Source: Desulfobacula sp. (GTDB taxonomy: Bacteria; Desulfobacterota; Desulfobacteria; Desulfobacterales; Desulfobacteraceae). From it: DNA of 7,851 nucleotides. The position numbers were made by a program, and so were the translations under genes. The stretch is taken from contig JAQICW010000202.1 of NCBI GenBank assembly GCA_027858355.1, forward strand, positions 1-7,851. The letters are read 5' to 3'. Shown here one piece after another: positions 1 through 6,653 of the stretch (its first letter is position 1; the number at the start of each line of letters is the position of its first letter). The notes below the pieces were generated by a model. The model did not search any database. It was given only the letters and a program-made list of their open reading frames with translations, and was not told where the DNA came from.

Positions 1-56
1 CTTTTTATATTAAATGATACAACTTTATTATATTTTTTTAATGATTCTAATTAAAA

Positions 57-73
57 CTTGATAAAAAGTCAAG
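57..73 (-). terminator. Weak candidate terminator after the NusG-like gene
   Basis: Read on the minus strand just after the NusG-like stop codon, CTTGA and TCAAG form a 5-bp stem around a 7-base loop, followed by TTTT and more AT-rich sequence. The stem is short and mostly A/T, so it may be a weak or incidental terminator. The operon could continue leftwards out of the window. Nothing else is recognisable in bases 1-56. Confidence 0.25.
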
Positions 74-76
74 GGG

Positions 77-601
77 TTATGATAAAAAATCAGGGAGTTT
101 TTCAACATTATTTTCATCAACCTCAACCCCGGCATATTGTCCTAAAACATCTATTTTAATAAAAACACGGCCTTTGCCTTTATAATGTGCAAATTCACCT
201 TTTGCCCCTGCCATGGGACCGTTTATGATCATCACAGGGTCTCCTTTTTTTAAGCGGATATTGTCTCCTGTGATGAGATCCATGCTGGTACTTGTCAGGA
301 TTTTTAAGGATTCAATCTGGTGCGGCGGTATGGCCACCGGGCCTGATTTGTTTCCCAATAACCGGACTGCCCCGATTGTTTTTAAAATCTGTAGCTGGTA
401 AGCAGCCTCAAAGCTTGATTTTACAAAAACATATCCCGGGAAAAGAGGGACTTCTATCATGAGGTTTCTATCTTTACGAGAGCTTTTCCGTTTGATTTTA
501 GGCAAAAATGCATCAATTTTTTTTTTAACAATAGTGGTGTGTACGGTTTGCTCAAAGTTGCTTCTTGTTAAAAGGGCAAACCAGTTCAGGTCTTCAATCA
601 T
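77..601 (-). CDS. NusG/RfaH-like transcription antitermination factor (NusG paralogue)
   Basis: This 174-residue protein has the two-part NusG architecture. An NGN domain covers about residues 5-105: WFALLTRSNFEQ at the start matches the W-x-x-x-T-x-x-x-x-E opening, and LFPGYVFV at 53-60 is the family signature. A KOW domain covers about 116-170, with KKGDPVMIINGPMAGAKGEF matching the KOW core. NusG proteins bind the RNA polymerase clamp and modulate pausing and termination. Specialised paralogues (RfaH, UpxY/LoaP types) do so on particular operons, often for surface polysaccharide. The ATG overlaps the lptD stop as ATGA, and a GGAG lies too far upstream (about 15 bases) to be a good ribosome site, so translation is probably coupled to lptD. 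Housekeeping nusG normally sits beside secE and the L11 ribosomal genes, and no such neighbours are seen, so I read this as a paralogue. Its target operon cannot be told from the sequence. Confidence 0.85.
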   Translation of the reverse strand: MIEDLNWFALLTRSNFEQTVHTTIVKKKIDAFLPKIKRKSSRKDRNLMIEVPLFPGYVFVKSSFEAAYQLQILKTIGAVRLLGNKSGPVAIPPHQIESLKILTSTSMDLITGDNIRLKKGDPVMIINGPMAGAKGEFAHYKGKGRVFIKIDVLGQYAGVEVDENNVEKLPDFLS

Positions 602-2820
602 TTTGTGCCAAACTCTCCGATTCCATGAAGATTTATAAGAAAGGCAATACTCTGTTCGTCACTGGATTTTGAAAAATAGAGATTCAATCCCCAGCAGGAT
701 TTATTGATTCCAATTCCGATCTGTGTTTCAACAGTTTTTTTCTCCAGAAGGTTTTTTTCAATAGAGTAATAGGCGGTTAATTCATCTGTCAGGCGGGCAT
801 CAATTCTTGAATATAAAGATTCTGAGGTGCTGCTGTCATATCGATATCCTGTACTTAAACGGTCCCCTCTTTTGTCCATGATTGTATTACCAATGTTTAA
901 GGTTTTAAAATGGTTGTCATAGGGGGACCAGGAAAGATCCATATCAAGGGCAATAAAATTGTTTGGGAAAAATTCCGTATCCAGTGTAATATCTGAAAAT
1001 GGCCTTGTTTCATCAGCCCTTTCTTTTTTAATATCATAACTTTGGTAAAGTTTGATGTAAGCTATATTGCGATAATCGGTTATTTCTTTTCCCTTTGGGG
1101 ATATTCTTGATTTTCTGGAAGTAAAATTGTTGGTCAAAGACCAGGTGAGACTGTTTTGCTCCTCTATCCTGTCCAGATCGTCAAAGGAAGGAAGATCATT
1201 TTGAATGATTTTCGGGATGAAAGCATATTCAAGTTTTGGTATGATTTCATGTTGGATTTTATCTGCAAATTGGTTATCGGGATTAAATATTTTAATGATT
1301 TTTGTGGACAAGTTGGCACCCACATCATACATCTGCCTTGTCCTGATGTTGTCGGAATTGCCATTAATATCCGTGAACTCATTGGTGTGCCAGATGGTCT
1401 GTCTTACGCCGAAAGAAGGTTCAAAATTAAAAAATTTGCCCAGTTTTAAGGGCAGATAAACTTTGGGATATATATCAGCCCGTTGTCCGTTCACAAGAGT
1501 TGTACTTGTATCTTTTCTGTAAAAAGAAGTGTATTCGCTATCCAGTGAATAAAAGAATTTTGAAGAGCCCATTTGTTGCACTAAGGCATCAAACTGAAGA
1601 CTTGGAAGTGTCTGCAAGGTTGTATCATCAATATCCTGTCGTCGGGCATTGATGTTGTCATACCACAAGGCATCAAAATTGAAGGAATAGGTGGACCATG
1701 ATTTATTGATATTCAATTGGTTTTTACGGATACTATCATTGTATTCATCCAGACTCCGGCCAAATTCTTTTTCAAAATATTCCTTGGTTTCATCATACCC
1801 TGTAAACCCATCTTTAAACTCTTGAAGATAATCTTCATCACTTACCACATCGATATCCAGCTTGGCTGTAAACCCATAGCCAAGGTCCTGGTCGTGTTTC
1901 ATTCTGAACCAGAACCGGTCTGAGTTGGTCCTTTGGGAGGTTGTGGAAAAACTATAATTTTTTGTTTTATCGGTTCCGTCATCAATTTTGTCATCTTCAA
2001 GGAAATCAAGAAACATAGAGCCCTTTGTTTTGTTATCCAGGACATATCTGAATTCCGTCCCTATTTTTGTTCCGCGGTCAGACATATAGTCTGCATAAAT
2101 TGTTGCATCCGTATTCCTTGAAATAGCTATAAAAAGAGGCTGTTCATATTCAAATCCCTTTCTGTCCGATGAAGTGATCCTGGGGATTAAAAGACCTGTC
2201 TGCCGTTTGGCCTGGACGGGGAAAACAAGAAATGGGCTGTAGACAGTGGGAACATTTTTAGCCCAGAGAACAGTATTTCTGGCAGTCCCATACCCTTCGA
2301 CAGTGACTTTTATGTCTCTGGCGGAAATTTTCCAGTCAGGAGATTCGCCAGAACATGATGTGATGTAGCCTTTATCCGCGCTATAAGAAAATTTACCTAG
2401 TTTCCTTATATTTTCACCATGAATATAAAAATTGTTTTTCTGGATAAAAATGGTGCCTTTGTTTACGGTTCCGGTCTCGGTTGTTAGATTAATATTCATA
2501 GCATTGCAGGTGATTGAATCTTCTCCAGATATTAAAAAAACATTCCCCCTGGCAAAAGCGTCCTTTGTTATGTTTGAAAATTCAACATAGTCTGCTTCAA
2601 GCCTGGTTTTGCCCCCTGTGATTACAACATCGTCTTCGGCAATATAAAGATTTCTTTTATTATCAAAGGTCACTACCCGTGCAGATATATGCCAGGGGAT
2701 CTCTTTGGGATTCTGGGGTAAAACATTTGCTATTGCAAACCTATTGCTTGACATGAAAAAATAAAAACAAGCAAATATCACAAAAAATGGCAGAAGCTTT
2801 TGTTTTAATAAGCAGAACAT
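598..2820 (-). CDS. lptD: LPS-assembly protein LptD (OstA/Imp)
   Basis: This is the outer-membrane beta-barrel that, plugged by LptE, receives LPS from the LptA bridge and inserts it into the outer leaflet. From the chosen ATG it has 740 residues, close to the usual length. Residues 1-31 look like a signal peptide: a Lys pair, a hydrophobic run, then A-I-A before Asn. An LptA/OstA-like jellyroll domain follows (about 42-185), with WHISARVV and repeated short strands. The LptD core shows the characteristic SPFLVFPV (195-202), KRQTGLLIP (205-213) and EFRYVLD stretches. The rest alternates like a porin barrel. Mature-protein cysteines are C105, C155 and C709; C155 (ITSCSGESPDW) and C709 (KSCWGL) sit where the E. 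coli inter-domain disulfide partners lie. An in-frame GTG at 2844 would add 8 residues but has no ribosome site, while the ATG at 2820 has GGAAAG just upstream, so I prefer the ATG. The stop overlaps the NusG-like start. Confidence 0.93.
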   Translation of the reverse strand: MFCLLKQKLLPFFVIFACFYFFMSSNRFAIANVLPQNPKEIPWHISARVVTFDNKRNLYIAEDDVVITGGKTRLEADYVEFSNITKDAFARGNVFLISGEDSITCNAMNINLTTETGTVNKGTIFIQKNNFYIHGENIRKLGKFSYSADKGYITSCSGESPDWKISARDIKVTVEGYGTARNTVLWAKNVPTVYSPFLVFPVQAKRQTGLLIPRITSSDRKGFEYEQPLFIAISRNTDATIYADYMSDRGTKIGTEFRYVLDNKTKGSMFLDFLEDDKIDDGTDKTKNYSFSTTSQRTNSDRFWFRMKHDQDLGYGFTAKLDIDVVSDEDYLQEFKDGFTGYDETKEYFEKEFGRSLDEYNDSIRKNQLNINKSWSTYSFNFDALWYDNINARRQDIDDTTLQTLPSLQFDALVQQMGSSKFFYSLDSEYTSFYRKDTSTTLVNGQRADIYPKVYLPLKLGKFFNFEPSFGVRQTIWHTNEFTDINGNSDNIRTRQMYDVGANLSTKIIKIFNPDNQFADKIQHEIIPKLEYAFIPKIIQNDLPSFDDLDRIEEQNSLTWSLTNNFTSRKSRISPKGKEITDYRNIAYIKLYQSYDIKKERADETRPFSDITLDTEFFPNNFIALDMDLSWSPYDNHFKTLNIGNTIMDKRGDRLSTGYRYDSSTSESLYSRIDARLTDELTAYYSIEKNLLEKKTVETQIGIGINKSCWGLNLYFSKSSDEQSIAFLINLHGIGEFGTK

Positions 2821-2859
2821 GTTCTTTCCAGTAAAATATTGCACATCTTTTAAAATTAC

Positions 2860-2891
2860 TGTATAAAGCCATTTTATATTTTAAAAGTCAA
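2860..2891 (-). promoter_or_regulatory. Candidate sigma70-type promoter for lptD
   Basis: On the minus strand TTGACT (2891-2886) is a near-consensus -35, followed after 20 bases by TATACA (2865-2860). The spacer is longer than the optimal 17. Transcription would begin around 2853, leaving about 30 bases before the preferred ATG at 2820 but almost none before the GTG at 2844, which supports the ATG. No equally clear promoter is seen for the divergent cysteine synthase fusion, although TAGAAT at 2894-2899 could be its -10. Confidence 0.35.
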
Positions 2892-2945
2892 GATAGAATA
2901 TATGAATTGATGGCTTCAACAAAGCAAAGGTTAAATAGTGTTTGA

Positions 2946-5231
2946 ATGGCGGGTTCAATTACAGATACCATTGGCAACACCCCTATTGTTGAGATAACAA
3001 GGATGAATCCTGTAAAAGGGGTTAAAATTTTTGCCAAGCTTGAATATATGAATCCAGGTGGTTCTGTTAAAGATCGGCCTGCCCTTTATATGATCAATGC
3101 GGCAGAAAAGACGGGTGAGTTGACCCACGATAAAATAGTTATCGAAGCAACCAGTGGGAACACGGGGATCGGACTTGCCATGGTTTGTGCCGTCAAAGGA
3201 TACAAACTGGCCCTGACCATGGCAGAAAATGCAAGTGAAGAACGCAAAAGCATTCTACGCGCAAGGGGAGCCCATATTATTCTAACTCCCAGACACCTGG
3301 GATCTGATGGCGCCATTGAAGAAGCATACAGGCTTGCAAGAGAAAATCCAGATATGTATTTTTTAACGGATCAGTATAATAATGAAGCCAATTGGAAAGC
3401 ACATTACGAAACTACGGGACCTGAAATCATTGATCAGACCAATGGAAAAATAACTTCTCTTGTGGCAACCATCGGGACAAGCGGAACCCTTATGGGGCTT
3501 TCCAGGAGATTAAAAGAATATAATAAGGATATCAGGATTGTATGTGCCGAGCCCTATCTCGGACATAAGATTCAGGGGCTTAAAAACATGAAGGAATCTT
3601 ATACCCCTGAGATTATGGAAAAAGCCTGCCTGGATGAAAAAATTAATATTGATGATGAAACAGCTTTTGATACTGCCCGCAGCCTGGCAATAAAAGAAGG
3701 CCTTTTTGTGGGGATGAGCTCTGGTGCTGCCATGGCTGCTGCCCTTGAAGAAGCGCGAAAGATTAAAAAAGGCTGTATTGTTGTTGTTTTTCCGGACAGT
3801 GGTGAAAGGTATCTGTCCACCAATCTCTTTTCCGTGGAAAACCATATTGCCCTGTCCCTTTTTAATACACTTTCAAAATCCAAGACACCATTTAAACAGC
3901 TGGAAAAAGAAAAAATATCTGTTTATACCTGCGGGCCGACCGTTCATGAAAGGCTGGATGTGGGTCGGTTTCGAAGATATGCATTTACTGATTTACTTGT
4001 AAGATACATTGAGTATCATAAGATTGCAGTCAATCATGTGGTCAATATTACTGATTATGATGATAAGACCATCCAGGGGTCGCAGAAGGCCTGTGAACCA
4101 CTTTCAAAGTTTACACAAACCTTTCTGGATCTGTTTAAACAAGACCTTTTAAAATTAAATATCCGCCCGGCAGATGCCTATCCAAAAGTATCAGACCATT
4201 TTGATGAAATGATTGATGTGGCAAGACAACTCCAATCAAAAAAGCATGCCTATGAAAAACTGCATTCTCTGTATTTTGATATTGCCAGTCAGCCAGAGTA
4301 TGGTGATTTTTCAAGGACCAATCTGGATATGATAAAATCCGGGGCAACAGTGGATCTTGATGCCTATGAAAAGGGTAATCCAAAGGATTTTACATTGTTA
4401 AAACGCGTTCGCCTTTCAGAACTCAAGGCAGGCGTGGGCATTAAAACCCAATGGGGCAATGTACGTCCTTCTCTTCATTTGCAATGTGCGGCCATTGCCA
4501 TGAAATTTTTAGGAGAAAGTTTTGATATTCAGACGGGTAGCCGGGAACTTATCTTTCCCCATCATGAAAACGAAGTTGCCATTGCAAGAGCTTTAAAAGG
4601 GGCAACCCTTGCAAGGTATTGGCTGCATTGTGATCCTGTCCGCTATGATGGTTCTTTAGGTGCTCAGCCTATGGAATCTTTAACCATAGAAACCCTTGTC
4701 AAAAAGGGGTGGGGACTCAAAACCATCCGGTTCTGGCTGATTTCCAATCATTATAGGAAAACCTTAATTTTGTCGGACCAGGCTTTAAAACAGGCCCAAT
4801 ATACTTTGGATAAAATTAATCGGTGCATTGCTACTTTGAGTATCATAGGAAACGGATCTGAATTTGAAGACATGGATCAATTTATATATGATATGAAATC
4901 TGCTTTTTTTCAATCCATGGAGGATGATTTAAGAATTTCAGGTGCTATTTCTTCAATGCTTGCTACCGTTAAAACCATCAACAGGCTCATCAACAAAAAT
5001 AAAATCAATGCTGATGGCGCCCAAAAGCTTGTGAGCTGTTTTAAAGAGATAGATTCTGTTCTTAAGATTTTCAGCTTTAAAGAAAAAAAGCAATATTCAA
5101 GGCAAATTCAAGATCTTATCAAGGAGCGGGACGGCGCAAGACAACAAAATGATTTTCAAGAGGCTGATAAGATTCGCGACCAATTGATTAATTTAGGTAT
5201 CAGTGTTCATGATAAAAGGGCTGACCTATGA
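2946..5231 (+). CDS. Cysteine synthase fused to a cysteinyl-tRNA synthetase-like domain with lost HIGH and KMSKS motifs
   Basis: This is a 761-residue two-enzyme fusion. Residues 1 to about 297 are a complete PLP-dependent O-acetylserine (thiol)-lyase: SVKDR with the PLP lysine K42, TSGNTG (69-74), phosphate loop GTSGT (177-181), SSGAA (258-262) and SGERYLST near the end. Stretches such as DQYNNEANWKAHYETTGPE look more like CysM than CysK. Residues about 303-761 align without large gaps to cysteinyl-tRNA synthetase: FNTL opening, CGPTV, NITDYDDK, FPHHENE, and a C-terminal IKERDGAR...ADKIRDQL segment. The zinc ligands C329, C514, H539 and E543 are kept. However, HIGH is replaced by DVGR (338-341), KMSKS by LGAQP (571-575), and the HGGGSD segment by QTGSRE (529-534), so tRNA charging is unlikely; this is inference. 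An in-frame TGA lies directly before the ATG, so the start cannot be extended. The ribosome site is weak (AAAGG, 15 bases away). The stop overlaps the next gene as ATGA. Confidence 0.9.
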   Translation: MAGSITDTIGNTPIVEITRMNPVKGVKIFAKLEYMNPGGSVKDRPALYMINAAEKTGELTHDKIVIEATSGNTGIGLAMVCAVKGYKLALTMAENASEERKSILRARGAHIILTPRHLGSDGAIEEAYRLARENPDMYFLTDQYNNEANWKAHYETTGPEIIDQTNGKITSLVATIGTSGTLMGLSRRLKEYNKDIRIVCAEPYLGHKIQGLKNMKESYTPEIMEKACLDEKINIDDETAFDTARSLAIKEGLFVGMSSGAAMAAALEEARKIKKGCIVVVFPDSGERYLSTNLFSVENHIALSLFNTLSKSKTPFKQLEKEKISVYTCGPTVHERLDVGRFRRYAFTDLLVRYIEYHKIAVNHVVNITDYDDKTIQGSQKACEPLSKFTQTFLDLFKQDLLKLNIRPADAYPKVSDHFDEMIDVARQLQSKKHAYEKLHSLYFDIASQPEYGDFSRTNLDMIKSGATVDLDAYEKGNPKDFTLLKRVRLSELKAGVGIKTQWGNVRPSLHLQCAAIAMKFLGESFDIQTGSRELIFPHHENEVAIARALKGATLARYWLHCDPVRYDGSLGAQPMESLTIETLVKKGWGLKTIRFWLISNHYRKTLILSDQALKQAQYTLDKINRCIATLSIIGNGSEFEDMDQFIYDMKSAFFQSMEDDLRISGAISSMLATVKTINRLINKNKINADGAQKLVSCFKEIDSVLKIFSFKEKKQYSRQIQDLIKERDGARQQNDFQEADKIRDQLINLGISVHDKRADL

Positions 5232-6211
5232 CAATAAGACTTTTATTTTTTCCCTTCACCCATATTCGTGAAAACCAGTTGAGAATAGTTTTAAGCTTTT
5301 TCCCGTCCTTTGAATATTTACCGATGACTGGGGATTTTGACATTCATCCAAACTTGCACAAAGCGTTTGGACAGGGGAAAATCACCCCGTTTTTTTTATC
5401 CTGTGACCAGGTTGTGGCGGTTGAACAAAACATAGAACAATATCTGGCATGGGCACGTATCCACAAGGGAAATGAAGTGAATCTTAAATCCCTTTTAAAG
5501 GATACCCCTTATTTTACAAATGATTCAGATGTGACAGCCATTAAATCACAGATCAAGGGGGGTAAAGGAGGAAAAGGTTCTGACGTTGCCTTGCCCGGCG
5601 AATCAACCCTGCAGCAGGATTTATTGTTTTTAAAAATGGCACAATTGTATGATGAACAAAATGAAGGCATTGATTTGGCGTTAAACGATCTTAGTACAAG
5701 CCATGATACACTGATTTCAACCCTGCGCGGATTGGAATATCCCTCAAGTGAAGCCGAAAACAGCAAAGCTGAGGATAGTAAAGATGTGGATAGTAAAGAT
5801 GTGGGGGGTATCATGACCCAACAGCGGATTAGGGCATGGTCAAGAAGTATGGCGGCAATGGGGGGATTAAAGCAAGATGGGGACATGCCATTGTTCATCA
5901 CTGCCAGTGACGCGGTATTTGACTATCTTGAGTCCAATTGCAAAGATGTTGTAAATGCCCTTGACATTGATAATATAAAAGTGCATGAAAATGAATGTGA
6001 AAATAAAAACGAATGGCAACATCAGTTTTGTGACTATTTGGTGCGTGCAATTCAAGGAGATGGTATCCTGGAAAACAATCTACCTGAAGTTAATGACAGC
6101 TGTTTTCTTTCAGGGCAAATCAAATTGTGTATTTTTTCCGGGAATGATATTAACAGGCTCTTTAATTGTTCAAATAAACAGATATCTGTATGTCTGATCA
6201 AATTAAAGTGA
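5228..6211 (+). CDS. Unrecognised 327-residue protein, translationally coupled to the cysteine synthase fusion
   Basis: I do not recognise this family. The start overlaps the fusion gene's stop as ATGA and has AAGGG with a 7-base spacing, so the two are probably one operon. The N-terminus (LLFFPFTHIRENQLRIVLSF, residues 5-24) is hydrophobic and aromatic, but it contains charged residues and lacks a cleavage site, so I read it as a cytoplasmic fold rather than a signal peptide. Residues 62-80 (VVAVEQNIEQYLAWARIHK) look helical. A Gly/Lys-rich linker GGKGGKG lies at 111-117. A long helical stretch (about 125-170) precedes an acidic low-complexity linker containing DSKDV twice (183-192). The C-terminal third holds seven Cys (C238, C257, C268, C292, C301, C314, C322) in no standard metal-binding spacing, and it ends in short alternating strands. 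It reads as a real gene because of its length, coupling and sustained codon pattern. Its function is unknown; context suggests a link to cysteine metabolism or to the synthetase-like domain. Confidence 0.75.
   Translation: MTIRLLFFPFTHIRENQLRIVLSFFPSFEYLPMTGDFDIHPNLHKAFGQGKITPFFLSCDQVVAVEQNIEQYLAWARIHKGNEVNLKSLLKDTPYFTNDSDVTAIKSQIKGGKGGKGSDVALPGESTLQQDLLFLKMAQLYDEQNEGIDLALNDLSTSHDTLISTLRGLEYPSSEAENSKAEDSKDVDSKDVGGIMTQQRIRAWSRSMAAMGGLKQDGDMPLFITASDAVFDYLESNCKDVVNALDIDNIKVHENECENKNEWQHQFCDYLVRAIQGDGILENNLPEVNDSCFLSGQIKLCIFSGNDINRLFNCSNKQISVCLIKLK
5774..5803 (+). repeat. Two exact tandem copies of a 15-bp unit inside the unknown gene
   Basis: The unit GATAGTAAAGATGTG occurs twice back to back (5774-5788 and 5789-5803), encoding DSKDV-DSKDV in an acidic linker. 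Being a multiple of three, copy-number change would keep the frame. It is probably slippage in a region under little constraint. Confidence 0.9.
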
Positions 6212-6240
6212 TAAAAAACTTGATTTTAATTAATATCATG

Positions 6241-6261
6241 TTATAAAAACTTTTTTTATAA
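6241..6261 (+). other. Perfect all-A/T hairpin between the unknown gene and ferredoxin
   Basis: TTATAAAAA and TTTTTATAA form a perfect 9-bp inverted repeat with a 3-base loop. It has no G:C pair in the stem and no uridine tract after it, so it would be a poor terminator. It may still mark the end of the upstream transcript, or be chance in a stretch of very high A+T (about 6212-6309). Confidence 0.3.
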
Positions 6262-6264
6262 AGA

Positions 6265-6295
6265 TTGTATTTAAAAAACGAATTTATAATATAAT
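6265..6295 (+). promoter_or_regulatory. Candidate promoter region for ferredoxin
   Basis: TTGTAT (6265-6270) is a possible -35. Two overlapping TATAAT hexamers lie at 6285-6290 and 6290-6295, giving spacers of 14 or 19 bases, while TAATAT at 6287-6292 gives 16. None is ideal and the sequence is nearly pure A/T, so the exact site is uncertain. A promoter is expected here because the gene stands alone behind a 113-base gap. Confidence 0.35.
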
Positions 6296-6309
6296 AATGT
6301 TAATTTTCT

Positions 6310-6316
6310 AAGGAGG
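6310..6316 (+). promoter_or_regulatory. Full-consensus ribosome binding site of ferredoxin
   Basis: AAGGAGG lies 8 bases before the ATG at 6325. It is the strongest Shine-Dalgarno site in the window and suggests high expression. Confidence 0.85.
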
Positions 6317-6324
6317 CTATTAAA

Positions 6325-6513
6325 ATGGCATTTAATCCAATTGTTGACCAAGCAAAATGTGTTGGCTGCGAAGAATGTGTCGACGTATGTCCGGTAGAAG
6401 TTTTTGAAATGGAAAATGATAAATCAGTTCCAGTAAATGCTGAAGAATGCATGGGTTGCGAAAGCTGTGTGGAAGTTTGTGAAGAAGACGCTATTGTAAT
6501 TGAAGAAGACTAG
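6325..6513 (+). CDS. Small 2[4Fe-4S] ferredoxin
   Basis: This 62-residue protein is a clostridial-type ferredoxin: a soluble, low-potential, one-electron carrier for anaerobic metabolism. It has two cluster motifs of the form CxxCxxCxxxC, at C12-C15-C18-C22 and C42-C45-C48-C52. The first is followed by the usual proline (CP); in the second, Glu (CE) replaces it. As in the family, the last Cys of each motif probably ligates the other cluster. The chain is very acidic (about 18 Asp/Glu against two Lys, no Arg or His), with an EEED-like tail, as expected for docking with positively charged redox partners. It has its own leader, a consensus ribosome site and a strong terminator, so it looks monocistronic and well expressed. 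Its partner enzymes cannot be named from this window. Translation starts at the ATG with the optimal ribosome site. Confidence 0.95.
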   Translation: MAFNPIVDQAKCVGCEECVDVCPVEVFEMENDKSVPVNAEECMGCESCVEVCEEDAIVIEED

Positions 6514-6540
6514 TTCAAAACAAATTTTCTGACAATAGAT

Positions 6541-6578
6541 AAAAATGCCGGGTATGTTTACCATGTCCCGGCATTTTT
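6541..6578. terminator. Bidirectional rho-independent terminator between convergent genes
   Basis: A perfect 12-bp stem pairs AAAAATGCCGGG (6541-6552) with CCCGGCATTTTT (6567-6578) around a 14-base loop. The T-run on the right serves the ferredoxin transcript, and the A-run on the left becomes a T-run for the minus-strand DDAH transcript. It lies 27 bases after the ferredoxin stop and about 75 bases after the DDAH stop. Confidence 0.92.
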
Positions 6579-6653
6579 TATTTTAGCTTTTACTTAAAAA
6601 ATCCTGAAAATCCTTGTAACATTTTTTCCCCCTGTATTTTTTAGAATCTGTTT

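Noticed and set aside
1156..1459. Several plus- and minus-strand open frames of 72-97 codons within lptD
   Set aside because: LptD similarity is continuous through this stretch on one frame; the others are incidental.
2845..2945. Cysteine- or SAM-responsive riboswitch or T-box before the cysteine synthase fusion
   Set aside because: The divergent gap is only about 100 bases, AT-rich, with no T-box sequence, no terminator hairpin and no complex fold.
2943..2945. In-frame TGA before the fusion ATG as a selenocysteine codon joining a longer protein
   Set aside because: The upstream frame is only 11 codons, the enzyme family does not need the extension, and no SECIS-like hairpin is evident after the TGA.
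3510..3883. Overlapping minus-strand open frames of 94-111 codons within the cysteine synthase region
   Set aside because: They are antisense shadows of a strongly conserved enzyme domain, without family resemblance or initiation signals.
5509..5901. A 130-codon open frame on the minus strand inside the unknown gene
   Set aside because: It lies wholly opposite the coupled plus-strand gene, has no ribosome site, and its low-complexity Ser/Leu content mirrors the linker repeats of the real gene.
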